Shown here one piece after another: positions 10,222 to 22,985 of a DNA stretch of 64,000 nt. The stretch is taken from the NCBI RefSeq assembly GCF_900105725.1, contig NZ_FNLM01000034.1:1798001-1862000 (forward strand). Direction: 5' to 3'. The translations under genes were made by a program, and so were the position numbers. Within the stretch, counting starts at the first letter, position 1, and every line of letters starts with the position of its first letter. Source of the DNA: Gordonia westfalica. Its GTDB lineage: Bacteria; Actinomycetota; Actinomycetes; Mycobacteriales; Mycobacteriaceae. The notes beneath the pieces were generated by a model, which was given only the letters and a program-made list of their open reading frames with translations, had not been told where the DNA came from and did not search any database.

Positions 10222-10227
10222 TACCGT
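10222..10227 (+). promoter_or_regulatory. Candidate -10 box for a leaderless epimerase mRNA
   Basis: TACCGT ends six bases before the ATG at 10234, and no Shine-Dalgarno sequence is present. This spacing fits the TANNNT pattern of leaderless actinobacterial transcripts. Confidence 0.45.
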
Positions 10228-10233
10228 TGTGAC

Positions 10234-10728
10234 ATGAGCACCTCTGCAACTGACCCCAGCACCCCCGCCGGCACTCCCCAGGGCGCGACCGCTCTGATCT
10301 CCGACCTGGTCGTCGCGATCGACCACGTGGGCATCGCCGTCCCCGACCTGGACGCCGCGAAAGAGTGGTATGCGACACACCTCGGCTTCGAGACGCTCCA
10401 CCAGGAGACCAACACCGAGCAGGGTGTCGAGGAGGCCATGGTGGGCCCGGGCGGCGGTGGCGCGGTCATCCAGTTGCTGGCCCCGCTCGACGAGTCGTCG
10501 ACCATCGCGAAGTTCATCGATCGCAACGGCCCGGGCCTGCAGCAGCTCGCGGTGCGGGTGACCGACGTCGACGCCGTGACCGCCCGCCTCACCGAGGCCG
10601 GCGTCCGTGTCCTCTACCCCGCCGCCAAGCGGGGCACTGCGAAGTCCCGCATCAACTTCGTCCACCCCAAGGACGCGGGCGGCGTTCTGCTCGAGCTCGT
10701 CGAGCCGGCCGCCGACGCCGCGCACTGA
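10234..10728 (+). CDS. mce: Methylmalonyl-CoA epimerase
   Basis: Cytosolic metal-dependent epimerase (164 aa) that interconverts the (S) and (R) forms of methylmalonyl-CoA, linking propionyl-CoA carboxylase to B12-dependent mutase. It is one glyoxalase/VOC unit pair: DHVGIAVPDLDAAKEWY carries the first metal-binding His, and LQQLAVRVTDV and LLELVEPA belong to the second half. The usual His near GLQHIA is replaced by Gln (GLQQLAV), which is worth comparing with relatives. ATG 10234 is chosen because it lies just after a TANNNT box and gives a sensible short N-terminal tail; no ribosome binding site is visible. It is divergent from the thiolase gene. A cobalamin adenosyltransferase at 31078 may serve the same pathway. 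Confidence 0.9.
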   Translation: MSTSATDPSTPAGTPQGATALISDLVVAIDHVGIAVPDLDAAKEWYATHLGFETLHQETNTEQGVEEAMVGPGGGGAVIQLLAPLDESSTIAKFIDRNGPGLQQLAVRVTDVDAVTARLTEAGVRVLYPAAKRGTAKSRINFVHPKDAGGVLLELVEPAADAAH

Positions 10729-10819
10729 GCCCGATCCCTCGGCCCGAACCTCAAAAGCGTTCGGGCGCTTGACAACTCCCTCCCCGCCCGCCCTGCGCCA
10801 CGGCACCCGGGCGGACACC

Positions 10820-10865
10820 GGCGCCGGCGCGTGGACACCTGAGCAGAGGTCCACGCGCCGGCGCC
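10820..10865 (+). terminator. GC-rich 17-bp stem-loop after the epimerase gene
   Basis: GGCGCCGGCGCGTGGAC (10820-10836) pairs perfectly with 10849-10865 around a 12-base loop. It stands 90 bases after the epimerase stop and just before the promoter of the next gene, without a clear T-run. Confidence 0.65.
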
Positions 10866-10943
10866 GAGGACCGTGTCCCCGACAACGCCGACACCCGCGC
10901 CGAACCTGACTCCGACCGCGCTTCGAGGTCCGGCCGTCTCCGA

Positions 10944-10949
10944 TACACT
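10944..10949 (+). promoter_or_regulatory. Candidate -10 box for a leaderless DivIVA-like gene
   Basis: TACACT ends seven bases before the ATG at 10957, with no Shine-Dalgarno sequence between them. It is the clearest leaderless promoter pattern in the window. Confidence 0.55.
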
Positions 10950-10956
10950 GGCCCGC

Positions 10957-11910
10957 ATGCCAGGTCCCGCACGGCAATTGCCCTTTGCGATCGTGATGCG
11001 CGGTTATGACCGTGAGCAGGTCGCCGACCATCTCCAGAGACTCGACGCCGAGTTGCGGGTTCTCGCCGCCGATCGCGACGCCGCCACCGCCAACGCCCAC
11101 GAGCTCGCGGCCCATCTCGAGGACGCGCGCGACGAGATCGCCGAACTCCGGCGCGAGATCGACAAACTCTCGGTACCGCCCACCACCGCGCAGGGCATGA
11201 GCGAACGCCTCTCCCGCATGCTCCAGCTCGCCTCCGACGAGGCCTCGGAGATGCGGGCCGAGGCGTCGGCCGAGGCCGACGAGACGCTGTCGATCGCCCG
11301 CCAGGAGGCGGCCGACATGCGGTCCGAGGCGGCCGCCGAGGCCGAGCGGATCCGCGGCGAGGCACAGGCGGCGGCCAAGAAGCTCGTCGATGAGGCATCC
11401 GCGCGTGCACGGCAGGTCAAGGAGACCGCCGCAGCCAACGAGTCCGAGTCGGCGCGTCTCATCGCCGAACGCACGGCCGCGATGGAGGCCGAGCACACCA
11501 AGACGATGAAGGCCGCCAACGACGAGGCCCGCCGCATCGTCGACAAGGCTAAGTCGGAGGTCGCCGAACTGGAGGCCGTCAGCTCACGCGAACGTGCCGC
11601 CGAGCGGGAACGCCACGACGCGGAACTCGCCGACCAGCGTGAACGTGCCCTCGACGAGGCCAACCACATCCGTCAGACCGCCCTCGACATCGCCGGCGAA
11701 CGCCTGAACCGATCCCGCGAGATGGCGCATGCGGCCGACCGTGCGCGTCAGGAGATCGCCGCCAACCTGGGGCAGCTCCGCGACAAGCTCGCCGAGCTGC
11801 CCGAGTTGCTGGCGCAGCCGGAGGATTCCGAGTACGCGGTGCTGTCCGACACCGACGATCTCGAACTGCTCAATCGCAAGCTGTCACCGGAGGCCCGCGC
11901 CAACGCCTGA
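10957..11910 (+). CDS. DivIVA-like long coiled-coil protein
   Basis: A 317-aa, highly charged, Ala/Glu/Arg-rich protein. The first 35 residues (LPFAIVMRGYDREQVADHL) resemble the N-terminal lipid-binding segment of DivIVA/Wag31 proteins. Residues of about 35-290 are heptad-like coiled coil, including repeats such as EAAAEAERIRGEAQ. The tail is short and acidic (EDSEYAVLSDTDDLELLNRKL). Such proteins are polar scaffolds or cytoskeletal organisers in actinobacteria (Wag31, Scy, FilP); a similar role is inferred and the exact family is not identified. The start at 10957 follows a leaderless promoter. Its stop is 30 bases from that of the convergent nucS. Confidence 0.78.
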   Translation: MPGPARQLPFAIVMRGYDREQVADHLQRLDAELRVLAADRDAATANAHELAAHLEDARDEIAELRREIDKLSVPPTTAQGMSERLSRMLQLASDEASEMRAEASAEADETLSIARQEAADMRSEAAAEAERIRGEAQAAAKKLVDEASARARQVKETAAANESESARLIAERTAAMEAEHTKTMKAANDEARRIVDKAKSEVAELEAVSSRERAAERERHDAELADQRERALDEANHIRQTALDIAGERLNRSREMAHAADRARQEIAANLGQLRDKLAELPELLAQPEDSEYAVLSDTDDLELLNRKLSPEARANA

Positions 11911-11938
11911 GCGGGGCCCGGAATCGGCGGCGCCCCGC
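11911..11938. terminator. Short hairpin between convergent genes
   Basis: GCGGGGC (11911-11917) can pair with GCCCCGC (11932-11938). It fills the 30-bp gap between the DivIVA-like gene and nucS and could stop transcription from both sides. Confidence 0.4.
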
Positions 11939-11940
11939 GC

Positions 11941-12624
11941 TCAGAAGAGCCGGAACTCCGTACTCTCCGCACCGCGCAGGGCTTCGTAATCCAGCACGAC
12001 GCAACGGATTCCACGATCCTCGGCGAGCGTTCGCGCCTGCGGCTTGATCTGCTGCGCGGCAAAGACGCCGGCGACGGGAGCCAGCGTGGTGTCGCGGTTG
12101 AGCAGTTCCAAGTAGCGCGTCAGCTGCTCGACGCCGTCGATCTCACCGCGTCGTTTGATCTCCACGGCCACCGTGGCACCCGCGGCGTCGCGGCACAGCA
12201 GATCGACAGGTCCGATGGCCGTCATGTACTCGCGCCGGATCAGGGTGTGGCCGGGCCCCAGGGTCTCCACGTGCTCGGCGAGCAACTCCTGGAGATGCGC
12301 CTCGACGCCGTCCTTGACCAGACCGGGATCGATCCCGAGTTCGTGCTGCGAATCGTGTTCGATCGACGTGATCGTGATCCGCAGTTCCTCACCCGCCTTG
12401 TTGGTGACCACCCAGTAGGCCTCTGCCTCGGTGCCCTCGGGCACGGCGGCCTCGGTGAGCCAGCACGGCGGGCTCATCCAGTTGAGCGGCTTGTACGCGC
12501 GGTCGTCGGCGTGCACGCTCACCGAACCGTCCGACTTGACCAGCAACAGGCGCTTGGCCATGGGCAGATGGGCGGTCAATCGCCCGACATAGTCGACCTG
12601 ACACTCCGCGATGACGAGACGCAC
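11941..12624 (-). CDS. nucS: Mismatch-specific endonuclease NucS (EndoMS)
   Basis: NucS cuts both strands at mismatches and is the core of the non-canonical mismatch repair of actinobacteria, which lack MutS/MutL. The 227-aa length is close to the mycobacterial enzyme. The N-terminal DNA-binding half ([16 protein letters not shown]) is followed by a RecB-like nuclease domain with Asp141 (GPVDLLCRD) and Glu155-x-Lys157 (VEIKRRG). The C-terminus ends in EFRLF, a short motif expected to bind the sliding clamp, so the protein should act with replication. The start is a GTG at 12624; a GGGTGGG stretch lies upstream. It is a single gene, convergent with the DivIVA-like gene. Confidence 0.96.
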   Translation of the reverse strand: MRLVIAECQVDYVGRLTAHLPMAKRLLLVKSDGSVSVHADDRAYKPLNWMSPPCWLTEAAVPEGTEAEAYWVVTNKAGEELRITITSIEHDSQHELGIDPGLVKDGVEAHLQELLAEHVETLGPGHTLIRREYMTAIGPVDLLCRDAAGATVAVEIKRRGEIDGVEQLTRYLELLNRDTTLAPVAGVFAAQQIKPQARTLAEDRGIRCVVLDYEALRGAESTEFRLF

Positions 12625-12674
12625 GAACCCACCCTAGGGCATCGACTGCACCGATCTCACGCGCCCGCGCCGCG

Positions 12675-12739
12675 GCCCCTACCGATCCCTGAGGAGCGGC
12701 CGGAGCCTGCGGAGGACGCCCCTACCGACCCCTGAGGAG
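12675..12739. repeat. Two 22-bp direct repeats, possible dispersed intergenic element
   Basis: GCCCCTACCGATCCCTGAGG and two more bases (12675-12696) recur with one change at 12718-12739, a spacing of 43 bases. CGCGTCTCGAAGGGT follows. The combination CCCTGAGGAG ... GTCTCGAAGGG resembles a short intergenic repeat that I recall as frequent in Gordonia-type genomes; that attribution is from memory. Confidence 0.55.
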
Positions 12740-12755
12740 GACGCGTCTCGAAGGG

Positions 12756-14189
12756 TCACTGGTCGTAGTAGTGCTTGAGCATGAAGGTCTCGGCGTCGAT
12801 GACGGCATCCTCCATCGTCATGTGCACATGCGGCAGTGCGGGATCGAACCCCTTGAGGTCGACCAGCGCATCCGGATTCGGGGTGGTCCACTCGTCGAGC
12901 TGCCGTTCGATGCTGGCGCGCACGACGCCGTCGGGGTCGACGAGCGCGGCACGACGACCACTGTCGGCGAGCAGTCGTTTGATGCTGAGCAGCATGGTTC
13001 GCGCGACCGCGTCGATGACACCGAGTCGCGAGATCTCCACGATCACCACGGTGAAGTCGTCCATGTCGGCCACGAGGCGCCGATGAACGCTTTCGGCCCC
13101 GGCGAACGTCAGGTCGCCTTGCAATTCGTAGACGCGGATCATGTCGCGGCAGGTGCGGAGGTAGCTGCGCTCGCGTTCGCTCCATTCACCAGCCACCGGG
13201 CTGTCGGCCAGGTCGTAGACCGAGCGGATCGTCACCCGGCTCTCGCGGGTCACGTTGAACATGTGTAGCCCGAGGTCTTTCGACAGGTGCTGGCACGTCT
13301 TGACGCCGCGGACGCTGTTCCCGTGCTCGTCGAGGCGCGGCGAGTACACGCCGATGCCCAGCTGCCCCGGGAGGACGGCGAGGATTCCGCCGCCGACGCC
13401 GCTCTTGGCCGGCAGGCCGACCGAGGTGACCCAGTCCCCCGCCCCGTCGTACATGCCGCACGTGGTCATCACGCTCAGCAGTCGCTGCGCTATCTCGGAG
13501 GAGAACACAATCCGGCCGGTTCGGGGATTCATACCGCCGTTGGCGATGGTCGCGCCGATCCCGGCGAGATCGTCCGTCGTCACCCTGATCGAGCACTGGC
13601 GGTAGTAGAGGTCGATCGCGGCGTCGGGATCGGTCTCCAGCGCGCCGAAGCTGTCGAGCATGTACGCGATCGCACGGTTGCGCGAACCCGTCGCGGACTC
13701 GGAGGCGTACACCTCCTCGTCCATCGACAGCCGCCGGCCCGCACAACCCGAATAGAAGTCGAGGATCTCGCCGAAGGCCGCGTCGACGTCGGCGGCACTC
13801 ACCTCACGGGAGGCCGGCAGCAGCATCGACGCCGCGAAGATGGCTCCGGCATTGATCATCGGGTTCTTCGGGCGCCGGCGATCGTCGACGCTGATCTCGT
13901 TGAACGCCTCCCCCGACGGTTCGACGCCGATCTTGCCGTCCACCACGTCCGGGCCGTGTTTGCGGAGCGCCATCGCGTACGTCAGCGGCTTCGACACCGA
14001 CTGGATGGTGAACGTGGTGGCGGAATCTCCGTGTGAGTACGTGTACCCGTCGTGGACGCAGACCGACAGTCCACAACGCTCGGGATCGACGACCGCCAGT
14101 TCGGGGATGTAGTCGGCGACATCGCCGGATCGGTCCTCTCGGACCTTGTCCATGATGTGGCGGAGATAGCCGTCAACGAGGGATTCCAT
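12756..14189 (-). CDS. glsA: Glutaminase A with C-terminal STAS domain
   Basis: Converts glutamine to glutamate and ammonia in the cytosol. Residues 1-310 form the beta-lactamase-like glutaminase domain: Ser64-x-x-Lys67 in SVSKPLTYA is the catalytic pair, with PMINAGAI, YYRQCSI and GLPAKSGVGGG as further family blocks. A STAS/anti-sigma-antagonist-like domain follows (about 345-440: LTFAGAESVHRRLV, VIVEISRLGVIDAVA). Many actinobacterial glutaminases have this fusion; the STAS part may sense a nucleotide or partner, but its role is unknown. The 477-aa length fits the fused form. ATG 14189 lies five bases after TAGATT and lacks a ribosome binding site, so the mRNA may be leaderless. A longer frame continues upstream but has no coding character. 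Confidence 0.93.
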   Translation of the reverse strand: MESLVDGYLRHIMDKVREDRSGDVADYIPELAVVDPERCGLSVCVHDGYTYSHGDSATTFTIQSVSKPLTYAMALRKHGPDVVDGKIGVEPSGEAFNEISVDDRRRPKNPMINAGAIFAASMLLPASREVSAADVDAAFGEILDFYSGCAGRRLSMDEEVYASESATGSRNRAIAYMLDSFGALETDPDAAIDLYYRQCSIRVTTDDLAGIGATIANGGMNPRTGRIVFSSEIAQRLLSVMTTCGMYDGAGDWVTSVGLPAKSGVGGGILAVLPGQLGIGVYSPRLDEHGNSVRGVKTCQHLSKDLGLHMFNVTRESRVTIRSVYDLADSPVAGEWSERERSYLRTCRDMIRVYELQGDLTFAGAESVHRRLVADMDDFTVVIVEISRLGVIDAVARTMLLSIKRLLADSGRRAALVDPDGVVRASIERQLDEWTTPNPDALVDLKGFDPALPHVHMTMEDAVIDAETFMLKHYYDQ

Positions 14190-14194
14190 GCAGC

Positions 14195-14200
14195 AATCTA
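14195..14200 (-). promoter_or_regulatory. Candidate -10 box for the glutaminase gene
   Basis: On the minus strand TAGATT ends five bases before the ATG at 14189, fitting a leaderless transcript. Confidence 0.45.
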
Positions 14201-14323
14201 AGCGTGTCCGGCAGTGATCGGGTAGCCGACTCGACGGGGAACGCGACGGGGCACACAACAACCGTGGTTCAGGCACGGACGTGACTAGGCTGGGGCCCAG
14301 TGAGACCGCCGCAGAGGACACAG

Positions 14324-15202
14324 ATGGGAGCACCGATGAAGCTGCTCGTCGCATACATCGCCACCTCCGGGGGCGAGGACGCGGTGGCCCTGGGTGCGTG
14401 CCTGGCACGCACCTTCGACGCCGAGCTGGAGATCTGCATCGTCATCCCGCCCGAACCGGCCGGCGCCGACGACACGGTGGAGAGACTCTCCGATGCCCTC
14501 GACAGCGCGGCACGACGCTGGCTCGACGAGGCGGCCGCCCGCCTGCCCGACGACATCGAGACCACGACGACGATCGCCGAACACGCCAATCCCGGCGAGG
14601 GACTGATCATCGAGGCCCGACGCACCGGCGCCGACATCCTCGTCATCGGCGGAGCGGGCGGCGGGATCCGCGGCCGCCACACCTTGGGGACGGTCGTCAA
14701 CGACATCCTGCATTCGTCGCCGATCCCGGTCGCGGTCGCACCGCCCGGCTACGCGCACCTCGGAGCCGAGGAGGTGCGTGAGATCACCGTGACGATCGGT
14801 GACCGTCCGGGAGCACCGTTGCTGTTCGAGACCGCCATCCGCAGTGGCATCCGGGCGCACCGGCCCATCAGGCTCGTCTCGCTTCTCGCGATCGGTGACA
14901 TGCAGCCATGGCGCACCGCGGCCGAGGACTCCGCAATCGATACCGCCCGGGCACATGCACAGCGAACGCTCGACGAGGCGAGAGCCCAACTGCCGGAACA
15001 TTTCCCGGTCACTTCCACGATTGTCCAGGGCGACACGATCGAGGAGGCTGTCGGCTCGCTCGAGTGGCACGACGGCGACCTGGTGATGGTCGGCTCGAGC
15101 CGGCTGGCCGCCCCCAACACATTGTTCCTCGGCACGACGGCCGCCAAGATCCTGCGCGCGGTGTCGGTACCGATGATCGTCGTGCCCAAGGGGACCGACT
15201 GA
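14324..15202 (+). CDS. Universal stress protein, two tandem USP domains
   Basis: A 292-aa cytosolic protein with two UspA folds. The first spans about residues 5-145 and ends with VIGGAGGGIRGRHTLGTVVN; the second ends with VMVGSSRLAAPNTLFLGTTA and AVSVPMIVVPKG, the ATP-binding loop pattern G-x2-G-x9-G. Tandem USPs bind ATP and are induced in stationary or hypoxic phase in mycobacteria; the specific role here is not known. Two ATG starts are possible: 14324 (AGAGGA at 14312-14317) and 14336 (GGGAG at 14326-14330). I use 14324. TAGGCT (14286-14291) is a plausible -10. The gene runs toward the rrn operon terminator. Confidence 0.88.
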   Translation: MGAPMKLLVAYIATSGGEDAVALGACLARTFDAELEICIVIPPEPAGADDTVERLSDALDSAARRWLDEAAARLPDDIETTTTIAEHANPGEGLIIEARRTGADILVIGGAGGGIRGRHTLGTVVNDILHSSPIPVAVAPPGYAHLGAEEVREITVTIGDRPGAPLLFETAIRSGIRAHRPIRLVSLLAIGDMQPWRTAAEDSAIDTARAHAQRTLDEARAQLPEHFPVTSTIVQGDTIEEAVGSLEWHDGDLVMVGSSRLAAPNTLFLGTTAAKILRAVSVPMIVVPKGTD

Positions 15203-15285
15203 TCTGCTGTCCCGGATTTCGTAGAACTGATGCGCCCATAGCGCACATTGCTTCTACCGACTGCCGGACGTGGAGACGGGAAATG

Positions 15286-15325
15286 CATTGTGGCCCTACA
15301 CGATTACTCGTGTAGGGCCACAATG
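15286..15325. terminator. 18-bp stem-loop ending the rrn operon
   Basis: CATTGTGGCCCTACACGA (15286-15303) pairs perfectly with 15308-15325 around TTAC. It lies just beyond the 3' end of 5S and downstream of the convergent stress-protein gene, so it can act on both strands. A short T-rich stretch follows on the minus strand. Confidence 0.8.
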
Positions 15326-15332
15326 GAAATTG

Positions 15333-15451
15333 TGTTCGGCGGTGTCCTACTCTCCCACACTGATTAAGGTGCAGTACCATCGGCGCTGGAGGGCTTAGCT
15401 TCCGGGTTCGGAATGGGGCCGGGCGTTTCCCCTCCGCTATGGCCGCCGTAA
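15333..15451 (-). rRNA. rrf: 5S ribosomal RNA
   Basis: The minus strand begins TTACGGCGGCC and contains the conserved CCCATTCCGAACCCGGAAG, and ends AGTAGGACACCGCCGAACA. This is a standard actinobacterial 5S rRNA of about 118 bases at the end of the rrn operon. Ends are estimated to within a few bases. Confidence 0.95.
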
Positions 15452-15488
15452 CTCTATAAAACAACCCACAACAGGCTATTTGTTTGTT

Positions 15489-15522
15489 GTGTGTTGTTTC
15501 AGAAGTGTCATAGTGGATGCGA
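15489..15522 (-). repeat. 23S processing stem, 3' arm
   Basis: These 34 bases are complementary to 18876-18908, with one mismatch and one extra base. The arms flank 23S rRNA and in the precursor would form a long double strand, the expected RNase III processing stem. Confidence 0.8.
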
Positions 15523-15525
15523 TCA

Positions 15526-15546
15526 CACGGGGGCTACGCCCCCGTG
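15526..15546. repeat. Perfect hairpin in the 23S-5S spacer
   Basis: CACGGGGGC pairs with GCCCCCGTG around TAC. A similar GGGGCTCCGCCCCC block followed by GCGAACCCCC lies on the other side of 23S near 18740-18768. Function is not known. Confidence 0.6.
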
Positions 15547-15588
15547 AACCCCAAAAAACATGTAGGGGTCTTGTTGTGTGAACAACAG

Positions 15589-20712
<5,124 letters not shown>

Positions 20713-21021
20713 AAAATAGCGAAACAAAACCAACACCCCAAAAGGCGCCGGCGTTTCAACACAATCAGGAAAGCAAAACCTGACCAATCCAAAACTAGCT
20801 TTTCGTGTGACACCCAGACGGGGCCGAGCGCCACACACAAAATAAACATCTACATCCACAAAAGATGCTCGATGCCACAATATGGCATCAGACAATTCAT
20901 CATCACACTATCGAGTTCTCAAAGAACACACACCCACCAGCCACTCACCCCCACAAGGGCTTTCACCAGCAGACTTGGTTCTGACCATCCACCGCCACCC
21001 CGTCTCCGGGGCAACTCTTCC

Positions 21022-21051
21022 AGCCTACCAGACCACCTCCGCGACCCGCAA
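21022..21051 (-). promoter_or_regulatory. rrn promoter P2
   Basis: On the minus strand TTGCGG (21051-21046) and TAGGCT (21027-21022) are 18 bases apart, upstream of the long 16S leader. Confidence 0.65.
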
Positions 21052-21221
21052 ACCCGAAGTTCGTCGGTCGGAAGAGATCCAGCAACCCCGCACAACACGT
21101 CCAAGACACGAAGTCTTGGACGAGAAGTTCGGGGGCGGTCTGCGCGAGGCCCGGTCTCCACTCCCCGTTCCGAACCCTCTCGGGCCCTCCGGGGCGGCGC
21201 CGTGGCGCGCTGACTCGAAGA

Positions 21222-21250
21222 AAGTTACGCAACCGTATTGCCAGGGTCAA
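21222..21250 (-). promoter_or_regulatory. rrn promoter P1
   Basis: On the minus strand TTGACC (21250-21245) and TAACTT (21227-21222) are 17 bases apart, a near-consensus sigma-A promoter about 500 bases before 16S. Confidence 0.7.
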
Positions 21251-21434
21251 ATCGCCTGGTCACCTGTTCATGAGTCGGACATCGCCGCAGGTCACGGCCT
21301 GCCGACACACGGCGAAACACTCTGCCGCATGCAGATCTTCGTCGAATCGTCCGATGTGACGTGCGCCGCAGAACCATCCTTTCGGACAGGTGGTCAGCCC
21401 TTCTCGGCCAGTTATGCGCAGGTCAGGATGTTTC

Positions 21435-21440
21435 TACGGT
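21435..21440 (+). promoter_or_regulatory. Candidate -10 box of leaderless mftM
   Basis: TACGGT ends six bases before the ATG at 21447 and no ribosome binding site is present. Two earlier in-frame ATGs (21390 and 21414) would lie upstream of this promoter. Confidence 0.45.
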
Positions 21441-21446
21441 CGATTC

Positions 21447-22304
21447 ATGACCGCCATCGATCAGTCGACGACCTCACCGAGCACCCTTCTCGACTCCTCC
21501 CCGGTGCGCGAGCGCGAGCCACTGGTCCTTCGATCCGGGCTTGTTCCCAGGGGTTTCGCCCGGTGCGGATTCTTGTCCTGGCGACGGGTGGCCGGCGTGC
21601 TGCAGATCGCCCACCCCTTCGACGAGAAGACGATCTCCGACTCGGTGGTCGTCGACGGTCTGGTCTCACTGGTGGAGGCCGGGGCGCTGTCCGGTCAGGA
21701 ACAGTTCGAATCCGCGGCGGTGGGCATCATCCGGACCTCGGCGGGCACCTCGGCGGATGCATGGTCGGCGTTCTACGAGAACTCGATCCGCGAACTCCGC
21801 TGCGGGGCATCGTCATTCGCACCTGTGCACCGGCGCGCGCATTCGCTCGTCACCGGGGCGTCGGTCCTCGAGGTCGGTTCCTGCTTCGGCTTCTTCGCGC
21901 TGGGCTGCGCGATGGACGGGTACGACGTCTCGGCCTGCGACATCTCGCCGGGCGCGGTGTCGCTGCTCTCCGCCGCATCACATCGGCTCGGTCTACCGGT
22001 CGACGCCGTGGTCGGTGACGCGACCGCGCTCCCCTTCGACGACGACTCCGTGGACACGGTCTCCCTCATCCATCTGCTCGAACATCTCGACGCCGTCGGT
22101 GTGGAGATGGCGCTCGCCGAGGCTCTGCGGGTGGCGAGGCATCGGGTGATCGTCGCGGTTCCGTTCGAGGAGGAACCGAGTCCCCACTTCGGTCACCGTC
22201 TCCGGCTGACCGAGAAGGACCTGCGCACCTGGGCGAACAGTGCCGACCATTCCGGGGCAGAGATGTTCGTCGACCACGGCGGCTGGCTGGTCCTCACGCC
22301 GTAG
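21447..22304 (+). CDS. mftM: Mycofactocin oligosaccharide methyltransferase MftM
   Basis: SAM-dependent class I methyltransferase of 285 aa. The family methylates the oligoglucose chain on the redox cofactor mycofactocin. Motif I is VLEVGSCFGFFALGCAMDG, with the acidic SAM-binding Asp in VSACDISPG and motif IV-like SVDTVSLIHLLEHLD; the helical N-terminal region (about 1-110) is the part that separates MftM from other methyltransferases. Identification rests on this domain layout and on its position facing the mnoR-mnoS and alcohol dehydrogenase genes, as in M. smegmatis. ATG 21447 is chosen from the leaderless promoter; 21390 is possible. Its stop is nine bases from that of the convergent mnoR. 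No mftA-F genes are in the window, so the cofactor must be made elsewhere. Confidence 0.85.
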   Translation: MTAIDQSTTSPSTLLDSSPVREREPLVLRSGLVPRGFARCGFLSWRRVAGVLQIAHPFDEKTISDSVVVDGLVSLVEAGALSGQEQFESAAVGIIRTSAGTSADAWSAFYENSIRELRCGASSFAPVHRRAHSLVTGASVLEVGSCFGFFALGCAMDGYDVSACDISPGAVSLLSAASHRLGLPVDAVVGDATALPFDDDSVDTVSLIHLLEHLDAVGVEMALAEALRVARHRVIVAVPFEEEPSPHFGHRLRLTEKDLRTWANSADHSGAEMFVDHGGWLVLTP

Positions 22305-22313
22305 GGGCTGCCG

Positions 22314-22985
22314 TCAGATGAGGCCCCGTTTGCTCGCGATGTAGACCGCATCGGTCCGCTTGGTGACGCCGAGCTTGCGAATGATGTTGCGGATGTGGAA
22401 CTTCACGGTTGATTCGGAGATGTAGAGCGTCTCCCCGATCCGCTTGTTGGACATGCCGTCGGCCAACAGTCGAAGGACCTCGCGTTCGCGATCGCTGAGC
22501 GTCTCGGTGGTCTCCGCCTCCCCCGAGACCGTCCGCAACACGACCGCGGCGCTGCGCGGATCGAAGGCGCTGCCACCGGTGGAGACGGCCTGGATCGCCC
22601 GCACCAGTTCGGTGGTGTCGACATCCTTGACGACGTACCCCCGGGCGCCGGCCCGCACCGCCCGCACCACCAGGTCGTCGTCGAGGAATGTGGTGAGCAC
22701 GAGCGCCGCGACCTCGGGATGACGATGCGCGACCTCCTTGATGAGACGCAATCCCTCGTACTCGGTGCCCGCGGAGAGCTTGAGATCCACCACCACGACG
22801 TCCGGGCGGCACGCGTTCACCTCGGCGAGCGCGGCATCGTGTGAGCCGGCCTCACCCACCACCTCGACGACGTCCTCGCGTTCGAGGAGCGAGCGCATCC
22901 CCTCACGGAGCAGGGCGTGATCGTCGACCAGCAGGGTCCGGATGGGCCTGACCTGCTTGCCGCTGCTTGTCTTCTCGGTGCTCAC
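22314..22985 (-). CDS. mnoR: NarL/LuxR-family response regulator (MnoR-like)
   Basis: A 223-aa two-component regulator. The receiver domain (about 15-135) has Asp21-Asp22 and the phosphoacceptor Asp67 (VVVVDLKLS). The LuxR-type DNA-binding domain (about 158-218) has ETLSDREREVLRLLADGMSN and the recognition helix region STVKFHIRNIIRKLGV. The GTG start at 22985 overlaps the stop of the sensor kinase (GTGA), so the pair is translationally coupled. In M. smegmatis the equivalent MnoSR pair controls the mno methanol dehydrogenase; assignment here is by position and domain type. A likely target is the palindrome upstream of mno at 29731-29754, about 6.7 kb away. It is the last gene of the minus-strand block. 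Confidence 0.85.
   Translation of the reverse strand: MSTEKTSSGKQVRPIRTLLVDDHALLREGMRSLLEREDVVEVVGEAGSHDAALAEVNACRPDVVVVDLKLSAGTEYEGLRLIKEVAHRHPEVAALVLTTFLDDDLVVRAVRAGARGYVVKDVDTTELVRAIQAVSTGGSAFDPRSAAVVLRTVSGEAETTETLSDREREVLRLLADGMSNKRIGETLYISESTVKFHIRNIIRKLGVTKRTDAVYIASKRGLI

Larger units (their letters stand above)
20713..21300 (-). promoter_or_regulatory. rrn promoter and leader region
   Basis: No protein gene is supported between 16S and mftM (21447). On the minus strand the region holds two promoters (21222-21250 and 21022-21051), a perfect hairpin GTCCAAGAC/GTCTTGGAC (21099-21121) between them, and a leader with the motif TTCTTTGAGAACTCGATAG (20908-20926). A related version of that motif recurs before 23S and 5S and probably belongs to antitermination or processing. 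A short hairpin GATGCCA/TGGCATC lies near 20870-20888. Confidence 0.8.

Noticed and set aside
22305..22313. Terminator between mftM and mnoR
   Set aside because: Only nine bases separate the convergent stops and no hairpin is visible there.
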